A stretch of 19,879 bases of DNA from Dehalococcoidia bacterium (GCA_030619615.1 JAUXBC010000007.1:1-19879); one strand, 5' to 3'. Shown: positions 7,232 to 15,740, counted from the first letter of the stretch. The notes: generated by a model not told the origin, from the letters alone. Numbers and translations are program-made.

Positions 7232-10200
7232 ATGAGCAAAATAGGGACGCCCCAAGAATTGGATTCTCTTCGGGAGTCCATACTTAAAAAGAGGGACCCC
7301 AACAACACCTGTGTGACAGTGTGTGGTGGCACAGGTTGCACTGCCTGGGGTGGTGACGGAGTTAGAGCTGCTTTTGCAGAGGAGATCGAAAGGAGAGGCC
7401 TAGAAAACAAGGTGGAGGTTAAGAAAACCGGCTGTCATGGTTTCTGTGAGAGGGGACCGTTGGTGGTCATTCTCCCTAAGGAAATCTTTTATCCTCAGGT
7501 AACCAAAGACGATGTACCTGAAATTGTTTCCAAGACTATCATAGGGGAAGAGATTGTAGAACGCCTGCTTTACACGGATCCGGCATCGGGCAAGAAGATT
7601 GTTTTTGATTATGAGGTGCCGTTCTATGCGAAACAGAGGCGTATCGTCTTCCGCGATAATGGCAGAATAGACCCCACTGATATCTCCGACTACATTGCCC
7701 ATGACGGCTATGCAGCTTTAAGCAAGGCCCTTACGTCCATGACTCCGCAGCAGATTATTGAAGCTGTTGAAGAATCTGGATTACGAGGACGTGGTGGCGC
7801 TGGGTTCCCCACCGGTAGAAAATGGAGGCTTGTAAGGGCTGCAATCGGCGATACCAGATATATTGTCTGCAACGGCGATGAGGGTGACCCTGGCGCCTTT
7901 ATGGATCGAAGTGTCCTCGAGGGGAATCCCCACCTCGTCTTAGAAGGAATGTTCATCGCTGCCTACGCCATTGGAGCAAAAGTCGGATATGTCTACGTCC
8001 GGGCTGAGTATCCTTTGGCAGTTAAACATTTGAGGACCGCCATTTCACAGGCAGAGGAGCTAGGGCTCCTTGGCGAAAATATTCTAGGGTCGGGTTTTAG
8101 CTTTGAAATCAGGATCAAAGAGGGTGCCGGAGCTTTCGTGTGTGGTGAAGAGACGGCTCTCCTAGCCTCCATCGAAGGTCGAAGAGGCATGCCTCGTCCT
8201 CGCCCACCATTCCCGGCCCAATCAGGCCTATGGGGCAAACCCACCAATATTAACAATGTGGAGACCTATGCCAATGTCCCCTTTATCATCATTAACGGAG
8301 CCGACTGGTATTCCAGGCTGGGAACTGAAACAAGCAAAGGAACAAAGATATTTTCATTGACCGGCAAGGTCAATAACACTGGCTTAGTAGAGGTACCCAT
8401 GGGTACCACATTGGGAGAGGTTATTTATGGCATCGGGGGTGGCATACCGAAGGGAAGAAGATTTAAGGCTGTCCAGACGGGTGGTCCTTCGGGAGGTTGT
8501 ATCCCATCGACGCAGCTAGGCTTACCCATTGACTATGAATCATTGGCAGCGGTAGGCTCAATCATGGGGTCAGGGGGCATGGTAATAATGGACGAAACCA
8601 CCTGCATGGTGGATATAGCCCGATACTTCCTGGCCTTCACCCAGACTGAGTCCTGTGGCAAGTGTGTCCTCTGTCGCTTGGGCACCAAGAGGATGCTAGA
8701 GATATTGACGCGAATCACGGAGGGGAAGGGGGCTGAAGGCGATATAGAGCTGCTTGTTGAGTTGGGTGAGGGAATCAAAGACGCATCTTTATGCGGACTG
8801 GGGCAGACCTGTCCCAATCCAGTGCTTTCTACCATCAACTACTTCCGGGATGAATATGAAGCCCACATCAGGGAGAAGCGATGTCCAGCGGCTGTCTGTG
8901 AAGCCCTGGTTTATGCCCCGTGTGAACATAGTTGCCCCCTCAATGTAGACGCAGTGGGATATATTGCTTTAATTAGTGAGGGGAGATTTGGTGAGGCCCT
9001 CAACCTGGTTAGAGAGAGGAATCCATTAGCGGGGATCTGCGGTCGTGTATGCCACCATCCCTGCGAAGATAAGTGTAGGCGGGGCGATCTAGATGAGCCG
9101 ATTGCTATCGCAACTCTGAAACGATTTGCCGCCGACTACGGGGCGAAGGCTGGCATCGAAACCAAGGTCTCGCTGGCCAAGCCTCGAAATGAGAAGGTGG
9201 CCATCGTGGGCTCAGGCCCTGCTGGGCTGAATGCAGCTTTTCATCTAGCGAGACGCGGATATCAGGCAACCATTTTCGAAGCACTCCCGGTGGTGGGTGG
9301 TATGTTGGCTGTCGGTATTCCAGAATATCGGCTACCTAGGGAAGTACTGCAAGCGGACATCGAGTTTATCACCGGTCTGGGAGTGGAGATCAAGACCAAT
9401 ACGCCCGTCGGCCCGGATCTATCTAGTGGCGGCCTCCTCGAACAGGGGTTTAAAGCTGTCTTTATTGCCGTGGGGGCGCACAAGGGGCAAAAATTGGCTA
9501 TCGCTGGTGAGGATTTAGAGGGGGTCTTTGATGGTGTTTCCTTCTTAAGGGACCTTAATCTGGGAAAGGGAGTTAGCCTTGGAGACAAGGTGGCGGTCAT
9601 CGGCGGTGGCAATGTAGCACTAGATGCTGCTAGGTCAGCCTTGCGCCTGGGTGCCAAAAGAGTCTCCATTGTTTATCGGAGGTCGAGGGAGGAGATGCCA
9701 GCCAACGAGGAGGAGATCGAGGAGGCGGAGCGTGAGGGGATCGAGTTCCTCTATCTGGCTGCTCCTTCCAGAATATTGGGCCGTGACGGGAAAGTAATGA
9801 GCATGGAATGCATCCGCATGGAGCTAGGAGAATTCGATGCCAGTGGGCGAAGACGCCCTGTTCCCATAAAGGGCTCCGAGTTTTCGATGGATGTAGATAC
9901 TGTGGTACCCGCAATTGGTCAGTCCCCTGATTTGTCCTTCTTGGGAGGCGATGATGGGCTTGATACTACCACCGGGGGCACCTTTGTGGTTGACCCCGTT
10001 ACCCTAGCCACCAATCGCCCCGGCGTCTTTGCTGGTGGTGATGCAGTTACCGGGCCAGCCACAGTAATCGAGGCTATGGCAGCAGGTGAGAAAGCAGCGA
10101 TATCCATAGACAGGTATCTCAGAGGACAAGATATGAGAGAAAAGCGTTTCCGAGAGCCACGCAAACGGGCTGAAGAGGCCTGGGAAGAGGAAACAGAGGC

Positions 10201-10342
10201 GACGACGGAGCGACGCCTTGAGATACCTCAGCTGTCTATCAAGGAACGACTATGTGACTTTAGACAGGTTAACTTGGGTTTCTCAGAGGAGATGGCTGTT
10301 AAAGAAGCTAAGCGATGTTTGAGATGCGATCTCCGGAAATGA
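7232..10342 (+). CDS. NuoF-GltD fusion: NADH-binding flavoprotein joined to NADPH-dependent oxidoreductase
   Basis: A 1036-residue, three-part protein. Residues 1-110: thioredoxin-like [2Fe-2S] domain (C31, C36, C68, C72). Residues 130-560: NuoF/HydB core with the FMN/NADH glycine-rich GLRGRGGAGFPTGRKW (183-198), GDEGDPGAFMDRS (215-227), an SLBB-like region, and [4Fe-4S] ligands C475, C478, C481, C521. The HydB-type CPAAVCEALVY (551-561) follows, but instead of the usual two-cluster ferredoxin tail it runs directly into a GltD/NfnL-type half. That half has a Cys-rich domain (C564, C568, C603, C607, C611, C615), FAD motif VAIVGSGPAGLNAA (656-669), NADPH motif VAVIGGGNVALDAA (787-800) and GVFAGGDAVTGPATV near 931-945. 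It ends KRCLRCDLRK. It should therefore handle both NAD(H) and NADP(H). ATG 7232 has GAGGAG upstream; TTG 7211 is an in-frame alternative. The function as the diaphorase of the adjacent FDH is inferred from the operon. Confidence 0.9.
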   Translation: MSKIGTPQELDSLRESILKKRDPNNTCVTVCGGTGCTAWGGDGVRAAFAEEIERRGLENKVEVKKTGCHGFCERGPLVVILPKEIFYPQVTKDDVPEIVSKTIIGEEIVERLLYTDPASGKKIVFDYEVPFYAKQRRIVFRDNGRIDPTDISDYIAHDGYAALSKALTSMTPQQIIEAVEESGLRGRGGAGFPTGRKWRLVRAAIGDTRYIVCNGDEGDPGAFMDRSVLEGNPHLVLEGMFIAAYAIGAKVGYVYVRAEYPLAVKHLRTAISQAEELGLLGENILGSGFSFEIRIKEGAGAFVCGEETALLASIEGRRGMPRPRPPFPAQSGLWGKPTNINNVETYANVPFIIINGADWYSRLGTETSKGTKIFSLTGKVNNTGLVEVPMGTTLGEVIYGIGGGIPKGRRFKAVQTGGPSGGCIPSTQLGLPIDYESLAAVGSIMGSGGMVIMDETTCMVDIARYFLAFTQTESCGKCVLCRLGTKRMLEILTRITEGKGAEGDIELLVELGEGIKDASLCGLGQTCPNPVLSTINYFRDEYEAHIREKRCPAAVCEALVYAPCEHSCPLNVDAVGYIALISEGRFGEALNLVRERNPLAGICGRVCHHPCEDKCRRGDLDEPIAIATLKRFAADYGAKAGIETKVSLAKPRNEKVAIVGSGPAGLNAAFHLARRGYQATIFEALPVVGGMLAVGIPEYRLPREVLQADIEFITGLGVEIKTNTPVGPDLSSGGLLEQGFKAVFIAVGAHKGQKLAIAGEDLEGVFDGVSFLRDLNLGKGVSLGDKVAVIGGGNVALDAARSALRLGAKRVSIVYRRSREEMPANEEEIEEAEREGIEFLYLAAPSRILGRDGKVMSMECIRMELGEFDASGRRRPVPIKGSEFSMDVDTVVPAIGQSPDLSFLGGDDGLDTTTGGTFVVDPVTLATNRPGVFAGGDAVTGPATVIEAMAAGEKAAISIDRYLRGQDMREKRFREPRKRAEEAWEEETEATTERRLEIPQLSIKERLCDFRQVNLGFSEEMAVKEAKRCLRCDLRK

Positions 10343-10355
10343 TGGAGGTTGAACA

Positions 10356-13055
10356 ATGGCCAGAGTCTCTCTAACTATAGATGGCAACAGGCTCGAAGTC
10401 GATGCAGGGGCCACCATTTTACAAGCTGCAAAAGGCGCCGGAATTGAGATTCCCCATTTATGCTATTTAGAAAGCCTCCCGCCCAGTAGTGCCTGCCGTC
10501 TATGCGTCGTCGAAGTCGAGGGGGCAAGGAATCTGGTAGCATCCTGCTCCTACCCGGTGGTCACCGACATGGTGGTCAGAACTAACACGGAGAGAGTTGC
10601 CAAGGCAAGGAGGCTGGCGCTGGAACTTCTCCTCTCTGACCACCCCTTTGATTGCATGACCTGTGAAAAGAGTGGTGCCTGCGACCTCGAGAGATACGCC
10701 TATGAGCTGGGTGTCTCCACTACCAGATTTCAAGGAGAGAAACATGCCTATCCCATAGACGAGACCAATCCGTTCTTCGTGAGGGACTATAACAAGTGTA
10801 TCCTATGCGGGAGATGTGTTACTGCCTGCAATGAAGTCCAATTCGTCGAGGCCATCGATCTCACTCACCGTGGGTTTAACACCAGAGTAGCTGCTCCCTT
10901 CGATAGGCCTCTGCAGGAGAGCACATGCATTTTTTGCGGTCAGTGTGTTGCCGTATGTCCGGTAGGCGCTCTCACTGAGAAGCTGCGCAGATTTAAGGGG
11001 CGGGAATGGGAGCTGAGGAAGGTCGCCACTGTTTGCCCCTACTGTGGTGTGGGCTGCAATATCGAACTTAGTGTTAAGGACGATCGCATCATTAAGGTTA
11101 CCTCGCCAGCGACAGGTGTTGTAAACGAGGGCAGGCTTTGCGTCAAGGGAAAGTTCGGCTTCGACTATGTAAACAGCCCAGACAGGCTAACCACGCCTCT
11201 CATCAGGGAGGGAGGGAAAGACGGCAGATTCAGAGAGGCCAGTTGGGAGGAAGCTTTGGATGTAGTGGCAAGTAGGCTGAGACAGATCAAAGAGGAATCA
11301 GGCCCGGATAGCCTCGCTGTCACAACCTCCGCCAAGTGTACCAATGAGGAGAATTACTTGTTGCAGAAGTTTGCCCGAGCGGTTTTGGGTACCAACAATG
11401 TCGATCACTGTGCAAGGCTTTGTCACGCTTCTACCGTTACTGGTCTGGGGATGGCCTTCGGCAGCGCAGCAATGACCAACTCTATAGGTGAGATAAGGTA
11501 TGCAGATTGCATTTTTATCATCGGCTCCAACACCTCTGAGAATCACCCAGTAATTGCCCTGGAAGTAAAGGAAGCAGTTAGGCGCGGTGGGGCTAAGTTA
11601 ATAGTCGCCGACCCCCGCAAAATAGAGATGGTCGAATTTGCTGATCTTTGGCTGAGGCAAAAGCCTGGCACAGATGTCGCCTTAATTAATGGCATGGTCA
11701 ATGTGATCATTTCGGAGAATTTATATGACGCCGAGTTTGTGCAGCGCCGGACAGAAGGTTTTGAGCAACTGAAGGAGGGTATCAAGGATTACCATCCTTC
11801 CTATGTGGCGCAAATAACTGGTGTCCCGGCCGATGACTTGTGCAAGGCAGCACGCACCTATGCTCGGTCTCCAAGAGCTTCCATCCTCTACGCCATGGGC
11901 ATTACTCAGCATGTTGCCGGCACCGACAATGTTTTAGCCTTGGCTAATCTGGCCCTGCTGACAGGCAACTTGGGAAAGGAAAGCAGTGGAGTGAATCCAT
12001 TAAGGGGGCAAAACAATGTCCAAGGCGCTTGCGATATGGGAGCACTGCCCAATTTCCTTCCCGGCTATCAGTTGGTGGTAGATAAAGATGTTCGTGGTAG
12101 ATTTGAGGAGGCTTGGCAGACGCCACTTCCCGACCAGCCAGGATTGACCCTTATGGAGATGATGCACGAGGCCGAGGCCGGGGAGATCAAAGGGATGTAT
12201 ATCATGGGTGAAGACCCTGTCCTGTCCCATCCCAACAGTGCTCGGGTGGTCAAGGGTTTGAAAAACCTGGATTTCCTAGTGGTTCAGGATATCTTCCTCA
12301 GTGAGACAGCAAAACTTGCCGATGTCGTACTACCTGGGGTCAGCTTTGCCGAGAAAGATGGCACCTTTACCAATACTGAAAGGCGGATACAACGCGTACG
12401 CAAGGCCATTGAGCCCATAGGGGAGAGCAGGGCTGATTGGTTAATAATATCTGAGCTAGCTAGCAAATTGGGGCACCCCATGAGATATGAGGGACCCGAA
12501 GTAATAATGGATGAAATTGCCTCTCTCACCCCCATTTATGGGGGCGTGCACTACGATAGACTTAATGGAAGGGGGCTACAATGGCCTTGCCGCGATAGGC
12601 AAGACCTTGGAACAAGATATTTGCACAAGGACCAGTTCCCTAGGGGGTTGGGCAAATTCCACCCCATTGGCTACCAAGAGCCCTCCGAATTACCTGATGA
12701 TGAGTATCCTTTCATTTTATCCACGGGAAGAGTGCTATTCCACTGGCATGGTGGAACTATCAGCAGGCGTTCGACCGGCCTTACCGGGATCTACCCTGAA
12801 GCAAAAGTGGAAATCAATCCTCAGGATGCAGAAGTGCTGAGGTGCTCGGACGGAGACTTGGTTCAAGTAGTTTCCAGACGAGGAAAAGTCATTGCGAAGG
12901 CCATGGTAACAGACAGGTCGCCCCAGGGCGTGGTCTTTATGACCTTCCATTTTAGAGAAGCAGCCGCAAATCTTTTGACGGTTGACACCTTGGATCCCGT
13001 TGCTAAAATCCCTGAATTTAAGATATGTTCCGTACAAATAAATAAGTGTAGCTAG
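10356..13055 (+). CDS. fdhA: NuoG-type iron-sulfur domain fused to formate dehydrogenase alpha subunit (Cys form)
   Basis: An 899-residue soluble formate dehydrogenase catalytic subunit, oxidising formate or reducing CO2 at a Mo/W-bis-pterin. The N-terminal part is NuoG-like: [2Fe-2S] ligands C36, C47, C50, C64; His-Cys cluster H96, C100, C103, C109; two [4Fe-4S] sets C148/151/154/158 and C191/194/197/201. The FDH [4Fe-4S] ligands are C227, C230, C234, C262 in VCPYCGVGC and GRLCVKGK. The metal-ligand position is C356 in HCARLCHASTVTGL, with the catalytic His next to it, where many homologues have selenocysteine. The C-terminal molybdopterin dinucleotide-binding domain (FILSTGRVLFHWHGGTIS near 790-807) is complete. 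ATG 10356 has GGAGGTT upstream, 13 nt after the fusion gene. No Tat signal is seen, so it is cytoplasmic. Intact. Confidence 0.93.
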   Translation: MARVSLTIDGNRLEVDAGATILQAAKGAGIEIPHLCYLESLPPSSACRLCVVEVEGARNLVASCSYPVVTDMVVRTNTERVAKARRLALELLLSDHPFDCMTCEKSGACDLERYAYELGVSTTRFQGEKHAYPIDETNPFFVRDYNKCILCGRCVTACNEVQFVEAIDLTHRGFNTRVAAPFDRPLQESTCIFCGQCVAVCPVGALTEKLRRFKGREWELRKVATVCPYCGVGCNIELSVKDDRIIKVTSPATGVVNEGRLCVKGKFGFDYVNSPDRLTTPLIREGGKDGRFREASWEEALDVVASRLRQIKEESGPDSLAVTTSAKCTNEENYLLQKFARAVLGTNNVDHCARLCHASTVTGLGMAFGSAAMTNSIGEIRYADCIFIIGSNTSENHPVIALEVKEAVRRGGAKLIVADPRKIEMVEFADLWLRQKPGTDVALINGMVNVIISENLYDAEFVQRRTEGFEQLKEGIKDYHPSYVAQITGVPADDLCKAARTYARSPRASILYAMGITQHVAGTDNVLALANLALLTGNLGKESSGVNPLRGQNNVQGACDMGALPNFLPGYQLVVDKDVRGRFEEAWQTPLPDQPGLTLMEMMHEAEAGEIKGMYIMGEDPVLSHPNSARVVKGLKNLDFLVVQDIFLSETAKLADVVLPGVSFAEKDGTFTNTERRIQRVRKAIEPIGESRADWLIISELASKLGHPMRYEGPEVIMDEIASLTPIYGGVHYDRLNGRGLQWPCRDRQDLGTRYLHKDQFPRGLGKFHPIGYQEPSELPDDEYPFILSTGRVLFHWHGGTISRRSTGLTGIYPEAKVEINPQDAEVLRCSDGDLVQVVSRRGKVIAKAMVTDRSPQGVVFMTFHFREAAANLLTVDTLDPVAKIPEFKICSVQINKCS

Positions 13056-13138
13056 GGGGAGACAAAAAGACAAAGGAAAGAAGAGGAGTGCGGCCTGCTT
13101 AATATCCTGCTAAACAAGTCAAACCAAGCTTTATTTCA

Positions 13139-13167
13139 TTCGCCGAAGCGGGAGATTCCCTTAATAT
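13139..13167 (+). promoter_or_regulatory. Candidate promoter for the small protein gene
   Basis: TAATAT at 13162-13167 is a good -10; TTCGCC 17 nt upstream (13139-13144) is a poor -35. The leader of about 97 nt contains a perfect hairpin AGGATT-AGAG-AATCCT (13233-13248) some 20 nt before the ATG, close to the ribosome site. Confidence 0.35.
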
Positions 13168-13269
13168 ATGGCGGCCGCGAAAGATCATCAAAGGGAGTGT
13201 TCGAACGGACTGTGCCTCTCAAAGCCAACTCAAGGATTAGAGAATCCTAGCGAAGGAGAGGGGATAAGC

Positions 13270-13500
13270 ATGAGTAAAGAGGCACTGTTAGCAGTACTGG
13301 ATAGGGCGGCTGATGATTATGACTTCATAGCACAATTGACGTATGAAGGTTCTAAGGCACTCAAAGATTACGACCTGACTGGGGAGGAGAAGGCAGCACT
13401 TCTGAGTGGGGACATTAATTGGATAGAGAGACAAGTCGGTAAGTTGGACGAGCGGATGAGCACGTGGCTGAAATTGAGACTCCAACAAGAAATATGGTAG
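13270..13500 (+). CDS. Small acidic protein, Nif11/Franean1_4349-leader-like
   Basis: A 76-residue helical protein beginning MSKEALLAVLDRAADDYDF, then EGSKALKDYDLTGEEKAALL and ending with LKLRLQQEIW. The layout 'kealeavL.RA..D..F...L......AL..YDLT.EEkaAL..gD...ie' is the one seen in small Nif11-like and Franean1_4349-type proteins, some of which are RiPP precursor leaders. That resemblance is from memory and the C-terminal region shows no obvious core peptide (no Cys/Ser/Thr-rich tail). The frame could begin at ATG 13168, but ATG 13270 has GGAGAGGGG upstream and matches where the family pattern starts. No modifying enzyme lies beside it. Confidence 0.6.
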   Translation: MSKEALLAVLDRAADDYDFIAQLTYEGSKALKDYDLTGEEKAALLSGDINWIERQVGKLDERMSTWLKLRLQQEIW

Positions 13501-13566
13501 GGTTGTAGTCTGCAATTCTATATTACTGGGGCCTAATATCAGGGGGCTTATTGGTCCGACCCTGCG

Positions 13567-13758
13567 GTGCGCTCTAAGAAAGAAGGGCCCTTCCAGATTT
13601 GTGTAGAGCGGCTAGGGCACACAAATATCGGCATTACGCTCGACACTTATTCACACGTCGTGCCTGGACTTCAGCAGGCAGCAGTGAAGTGCTTTGACGA
13701 CATGCTGGAACCGGCGACTCGCAAGCAGGAAGATGTCGGCAAAATGGTGGCAAGATGA
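13567..13758 (+). pseudogene. Tyrosine recombinase (phage-type integrase) C-terminal remnant
   Basis: The frame encodes VERLGHTNIGITLDTYSHV followed by PGLQQAAVKCFDDML, the hallmark end of tyrosine recombinases: the LGH box with its catalytic His and the nucleophile Tyr in TLDTYSHV. Only about 50 residues of a 300-400-residue protein remain; the Arg box and the N-terminal DNA-binding domains are absent upstream. The remnant ends 14 nt before the 3' end of tRNA-Arg, the usual position of an integrase next to its tRNA attachment site. It therefore marks an old or degraded integration event. It is not functional as seen. Confidence 0.8.
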
Positions 13759-13772
13759 CCGAGGTTAGATAC

Positions 13773-13845
13773 GCGCCCGAAGGGATTCGAACCCCCGACC
13801 CTCGGTTCCGAAGACCGATGCTCTTGTCCGCTGAGCTACGGGCGC
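13773..13845 (-). tRNA. tRNA-Arg (anticodon TCG)
   Basis: The reverse strand folds as a cloverleaf: acceptor GCGCCCG paired with CGGGCGC, anticodon stem TCGGT/ACCGA around loop CTTCGGA (anticodon TCG, reads CGA and related Arg codons), and T arm GGGTTCGAATCCC. CCA is not encoded. The gene lies downstream of tRNA-His on the same strand and may share its transcript. Its 3' end faces the integrase remnant. Confidence 0.95.
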
Positions 13846-13979
13846 TCTTTTCAAACTAGGGCAAGGAAATTAGGCTAAAGTAGGAATGGCTATCGAGCAG
13901 CGGCTTTGATTGGAAAGACTTAAAATAAGCTAACAAACCCGCTGGCATTTCACTGGCCACAGCCCAAAGTTTGAAAAAG

Positions 13980-14053
13980 GGTGAGCGGAGGGATTCGAAC
14001 CCTCGATCTCCAGGGCCACAACCTGGCGCCTTAACCTCTCGGCTACGCCCACC
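13980..14053 (-). tRNA. tRNA-His (anticodon GTG)
   Basis: The reverse strand has acceptor GTGGGCG paired with CGCTCAC (one G-U), anticodon stem CCAGG/CCTGG around loop TTGTGGC (anticodon GTG), and T arm GAGGGTTCGAATCCCTC. The extra G at position -1 is encoded (14053) opposite the C73 discriminator (13980), the histidine identity pair. CCA is not encoded. Confidence 0.95.
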
Positions 14054-14064
14054 GTTTCTACGCC

Positions 14065-14093
14065 ATTTTAACATAGAAGAGGCTGCATTTCAA
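14065..14093 (-). promoter_or_regulatory. Promoter of tRNA-His (and probably tRNA-Arg)
   Basis: On the reverse strand TTGAAA (14093-14088) and TAAAAT (14070-14065) are separated by 17 nt, with the tRNA starting about 12 nt further on. The -35 overlaps the stop codon of the response regulator gene, so the two units are packed end to start. Confidence 0.7.
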
Positions 14094-15076
14094 AGCATTT
14101 GACTCAGCCGCCCTGTTTCCACCATGCTTACCAGAGCTACTGCCAATCTGGGGTCGAACTGCTTCCCCGCCTCCTCCCTCAATATCTGAAGAGCCTCCTC
14201 TTGAGATAGATGACCACGGTAGGGGCGATCGCTGGTGAGGGCATCATAGGCATCCACTACTGCCATGATGCGGGCTGCTATGGGAATGTCCTCCCCTGCC
14301 AGCCCATCAGGATAGCCCTTCCCGTCGTATCGCTCGTGGTGGTGGCGAATGACCTCAACAATCAGCCTGTCCTGCTGCAGAGGCCTACAGATCTTTTCTC
14401 CTACAACGGTGTGGGTCTTCACGTGGTCGAATTCCTCTTTGGTGAGGGGGCCTGGCTTGAGGAGAACCATCTCACTGACCCCGATCTTGCCCACATCGTG
14501 AAGAATCGCCGCCTTCCGCAGAACTTCCAGCTCCCATAGAGCGAGCCCCATCTCCTTTCCCAGGCGTAAAGCGTAACTTGCTACTCGCTCAATGTGACCT
14601 TCAGTATAGGGGTCCTTTGCTTCGATGGCGGTGGCCAGGGCGAGCATGGTATTCTCCACATTGACCAGCTCGTCATTTAGACGTTTTACCCGCACCAAGG
14701 ACCTTACCCTGGCGAGGAACTCCACGCAATTTATCGGTCGATGAAGGAAATCGTCGACGCCAGCCTCAAAGCCCCTCACCTTACATTCCGATTCATTGAC
14801 AGGGGTGACAAGGATCACAGGGATCAGCCTCGTCTCCTCCTTTCTCTTTAACAGGGAGCACACCTCGAATCCGTTCATCTTGGGCATCATGGCATCGAGA
14901 AGGACTATGTCCGGAGACTCCTCCTCAACCTTAATCAAGGCCTCCTCACCATTGGAGGCGGTGATCACCTCGTATCCGGCCATAGTCAACAGCGCCTGGA
15001 TCAATTCAAGGTTTTCCTTGGAGTCGTCAACCGCCAAAACCTTTGCTCGTTTCTCCTCCCCAAATGGCTCCATCAT
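14090..15076 (-). CDS. Response regulator with REC and HD-GYP domains
   Basis: A 328-residue two-domain signalling protein. REC domain at residues 12-128: acidic D17/D18, phosphoacceptor D61 in VLLDAMMPKMNGFE, T91; the normally conserved Lys is Arg (R113 in FLHRPI). HD-GYP domain at about 145-325: H161, HD at 193-194 in ILHDVGKIG, H222 in KTHTVVG, HHHERYDGKGYPDGL (245-259) with GYP at 254-256, and DAYDALTSDRPYR. HD-GYP domains hydrolyse cyclic di-GMP (or related dinucleotides), so this is probably a phosphorylation-controlled phosphodiesterase. No sensor kinase is adjacent. Starts ATG 15076 or 15073, with GAGGTAAGG upstream; only 3 nt separate it from the HIT gene, so the two are co-translated. 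Confidence 0.92.
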   Translation of the reverse strand: MMEPFGEEKRAKVLAVDDSKENLELIQALLTMAGYEVITASNGEEALIKVEEESPDIVLLDAMMPKMNGFEVCSLLKRKEETRLIPVILVTPVNESECKVRGFEAGVDDFLHRPINCVEFLARVRSLVRVKRLNDELVNVENTMLALATAIEAKDPYTEGHIERVASYALRLGKEMGLALWELEVLRKAAILHDVGKIGVSEMVLLKPGPLTKEEFDHVKTHTVVGEKICRPLQQDRLIVEVIRHHHERYDGKGYPDGLAGEDIPIAARIMAVVDAYDALTSDRPYRGHLSQEEALQILREEAGKQFDPRLAVALVSMVETGRLSQML

Positions 15077-15079
15077 ACC

Positions 15080-15583
15080 TTACCTCGTATAGCTTACTTC
15101 TTTGGTCAGGATGGGAAGTAATTTATCATAGGTGACATCAAGGGCTTCAGGGATCAGTCTCGTCCCGGCAAAAACGGACATGAAATTTACATCCCCTTGC
15201 CAGCGAGGTACCACATGCATATGAAGGTGATCGGCGATGCCCGCCCCGGAGACCTTTCCCAGGTTCATGCCAATATTGAAGCCCGCTGGCGATAGAGCCT
15301 TACTTAGTGCTGCCACGCTCACCCGAGTTAGGGCCATCATTTCGCAAAGCGACTTGTCATCCAATTGCTCCAGGCTGGCCACATGGTGGTAGGGTGCGAT
15401 CATCAGGTGACCGTTGGTATAGGGGAAGAGGTTAAGCATAATATAGCAGTTAGCACCCCGGTAAAGGATGTAGTTCTCTCCATCCTTCTCCACAGGGTCC
15501 TGCTGCTTGATACAAAGCAGGCACCCCTGAGGCTTTTCCCCTAAAATGTAACCCATGCGCCAAGGTGTCCATAAGGTCTTCAT
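15080..15583 (-). CDS. HIT-family hydrolase/phosphorylase
   Basis: A 167-residue histidine-triad protein. The catalytic HxHxH is HLHMH (H119, H121, H123) in GIADHLHMHVVPRWQGD. An N-terminal CLLC pair (C21, C24) may be part of a zinc site seen in some members. The closest functional group by layout is the diadenosine tetraphosphate phosphorylase/hydrolase type common in Gram-positive-like bacteria, acting on nucleotide polyphosphates; the exact substrate is inference. The start is taken at ATG 15583 because TGAGGG lies 7 nt before it; ATG 15589 is in frame but has its ribosome site only one base away. First gene of a two-gene minus-strand unit with its own promoter at 15641-15669. Confidence 0.88.
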   Translation of the reverse strand: MKTLWTPWRMGYILGEKPQGCLLCIKQQDPVEKDGENYILYRGANCYIMLNLFPYTNGHLMIAPYHHVASLEQLDDKSLCEMMALTRVSVAALSKALSPAGFNIGMNLGKVSGAGIADHLHMHVVPRWQGDVNFMSVFAGTRLIPEALDVTYDKLLPILTKEVSYTR

Positions 15584-15640
15584 GGGCATCCCTCATTGAC
15601 CAGAGATTATTCGCCGTCGTAAGATAAGGAAAACATAGGC

Positions 15641-15669
15641 ATTTTAACACGTTTTCCTCTCTAATTCAA
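15641..15669 (-). promoter_or_regulatory. Promoter of the HIT / HD-GYP operon
   Basis: On the reverse strand TTGAAT (15669-15664) and TAAAAT (15646-15641) have a 17-nt spacer. Transcription would start near 15634, about 50 nt before the ATG at 15583. Confidence 0.65.
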
Positions 15670-15740
15670 CATAACACTGAAAGAGGTTGGGTTGAGAATT
15701 GTGCTCTGCCAAACGGCGTATGAGCATATCGGAGCCTAGA

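Noticed and set aside
9262..9669. 135-codon minus-strand frame
   Set aside because: Antisense to the GltD half of the fusion protein, with low-complexity Ser/Pro/Thr composition typical of shadow frames.
6749..13055. Fragment of respiratory complex I
   Set aside because: Only NuoE, NuoF and a NuoG-like domain occur, fused to GltD and FdhA; no membrane subunits are present, so this is a soluble formate dehydrogenase.
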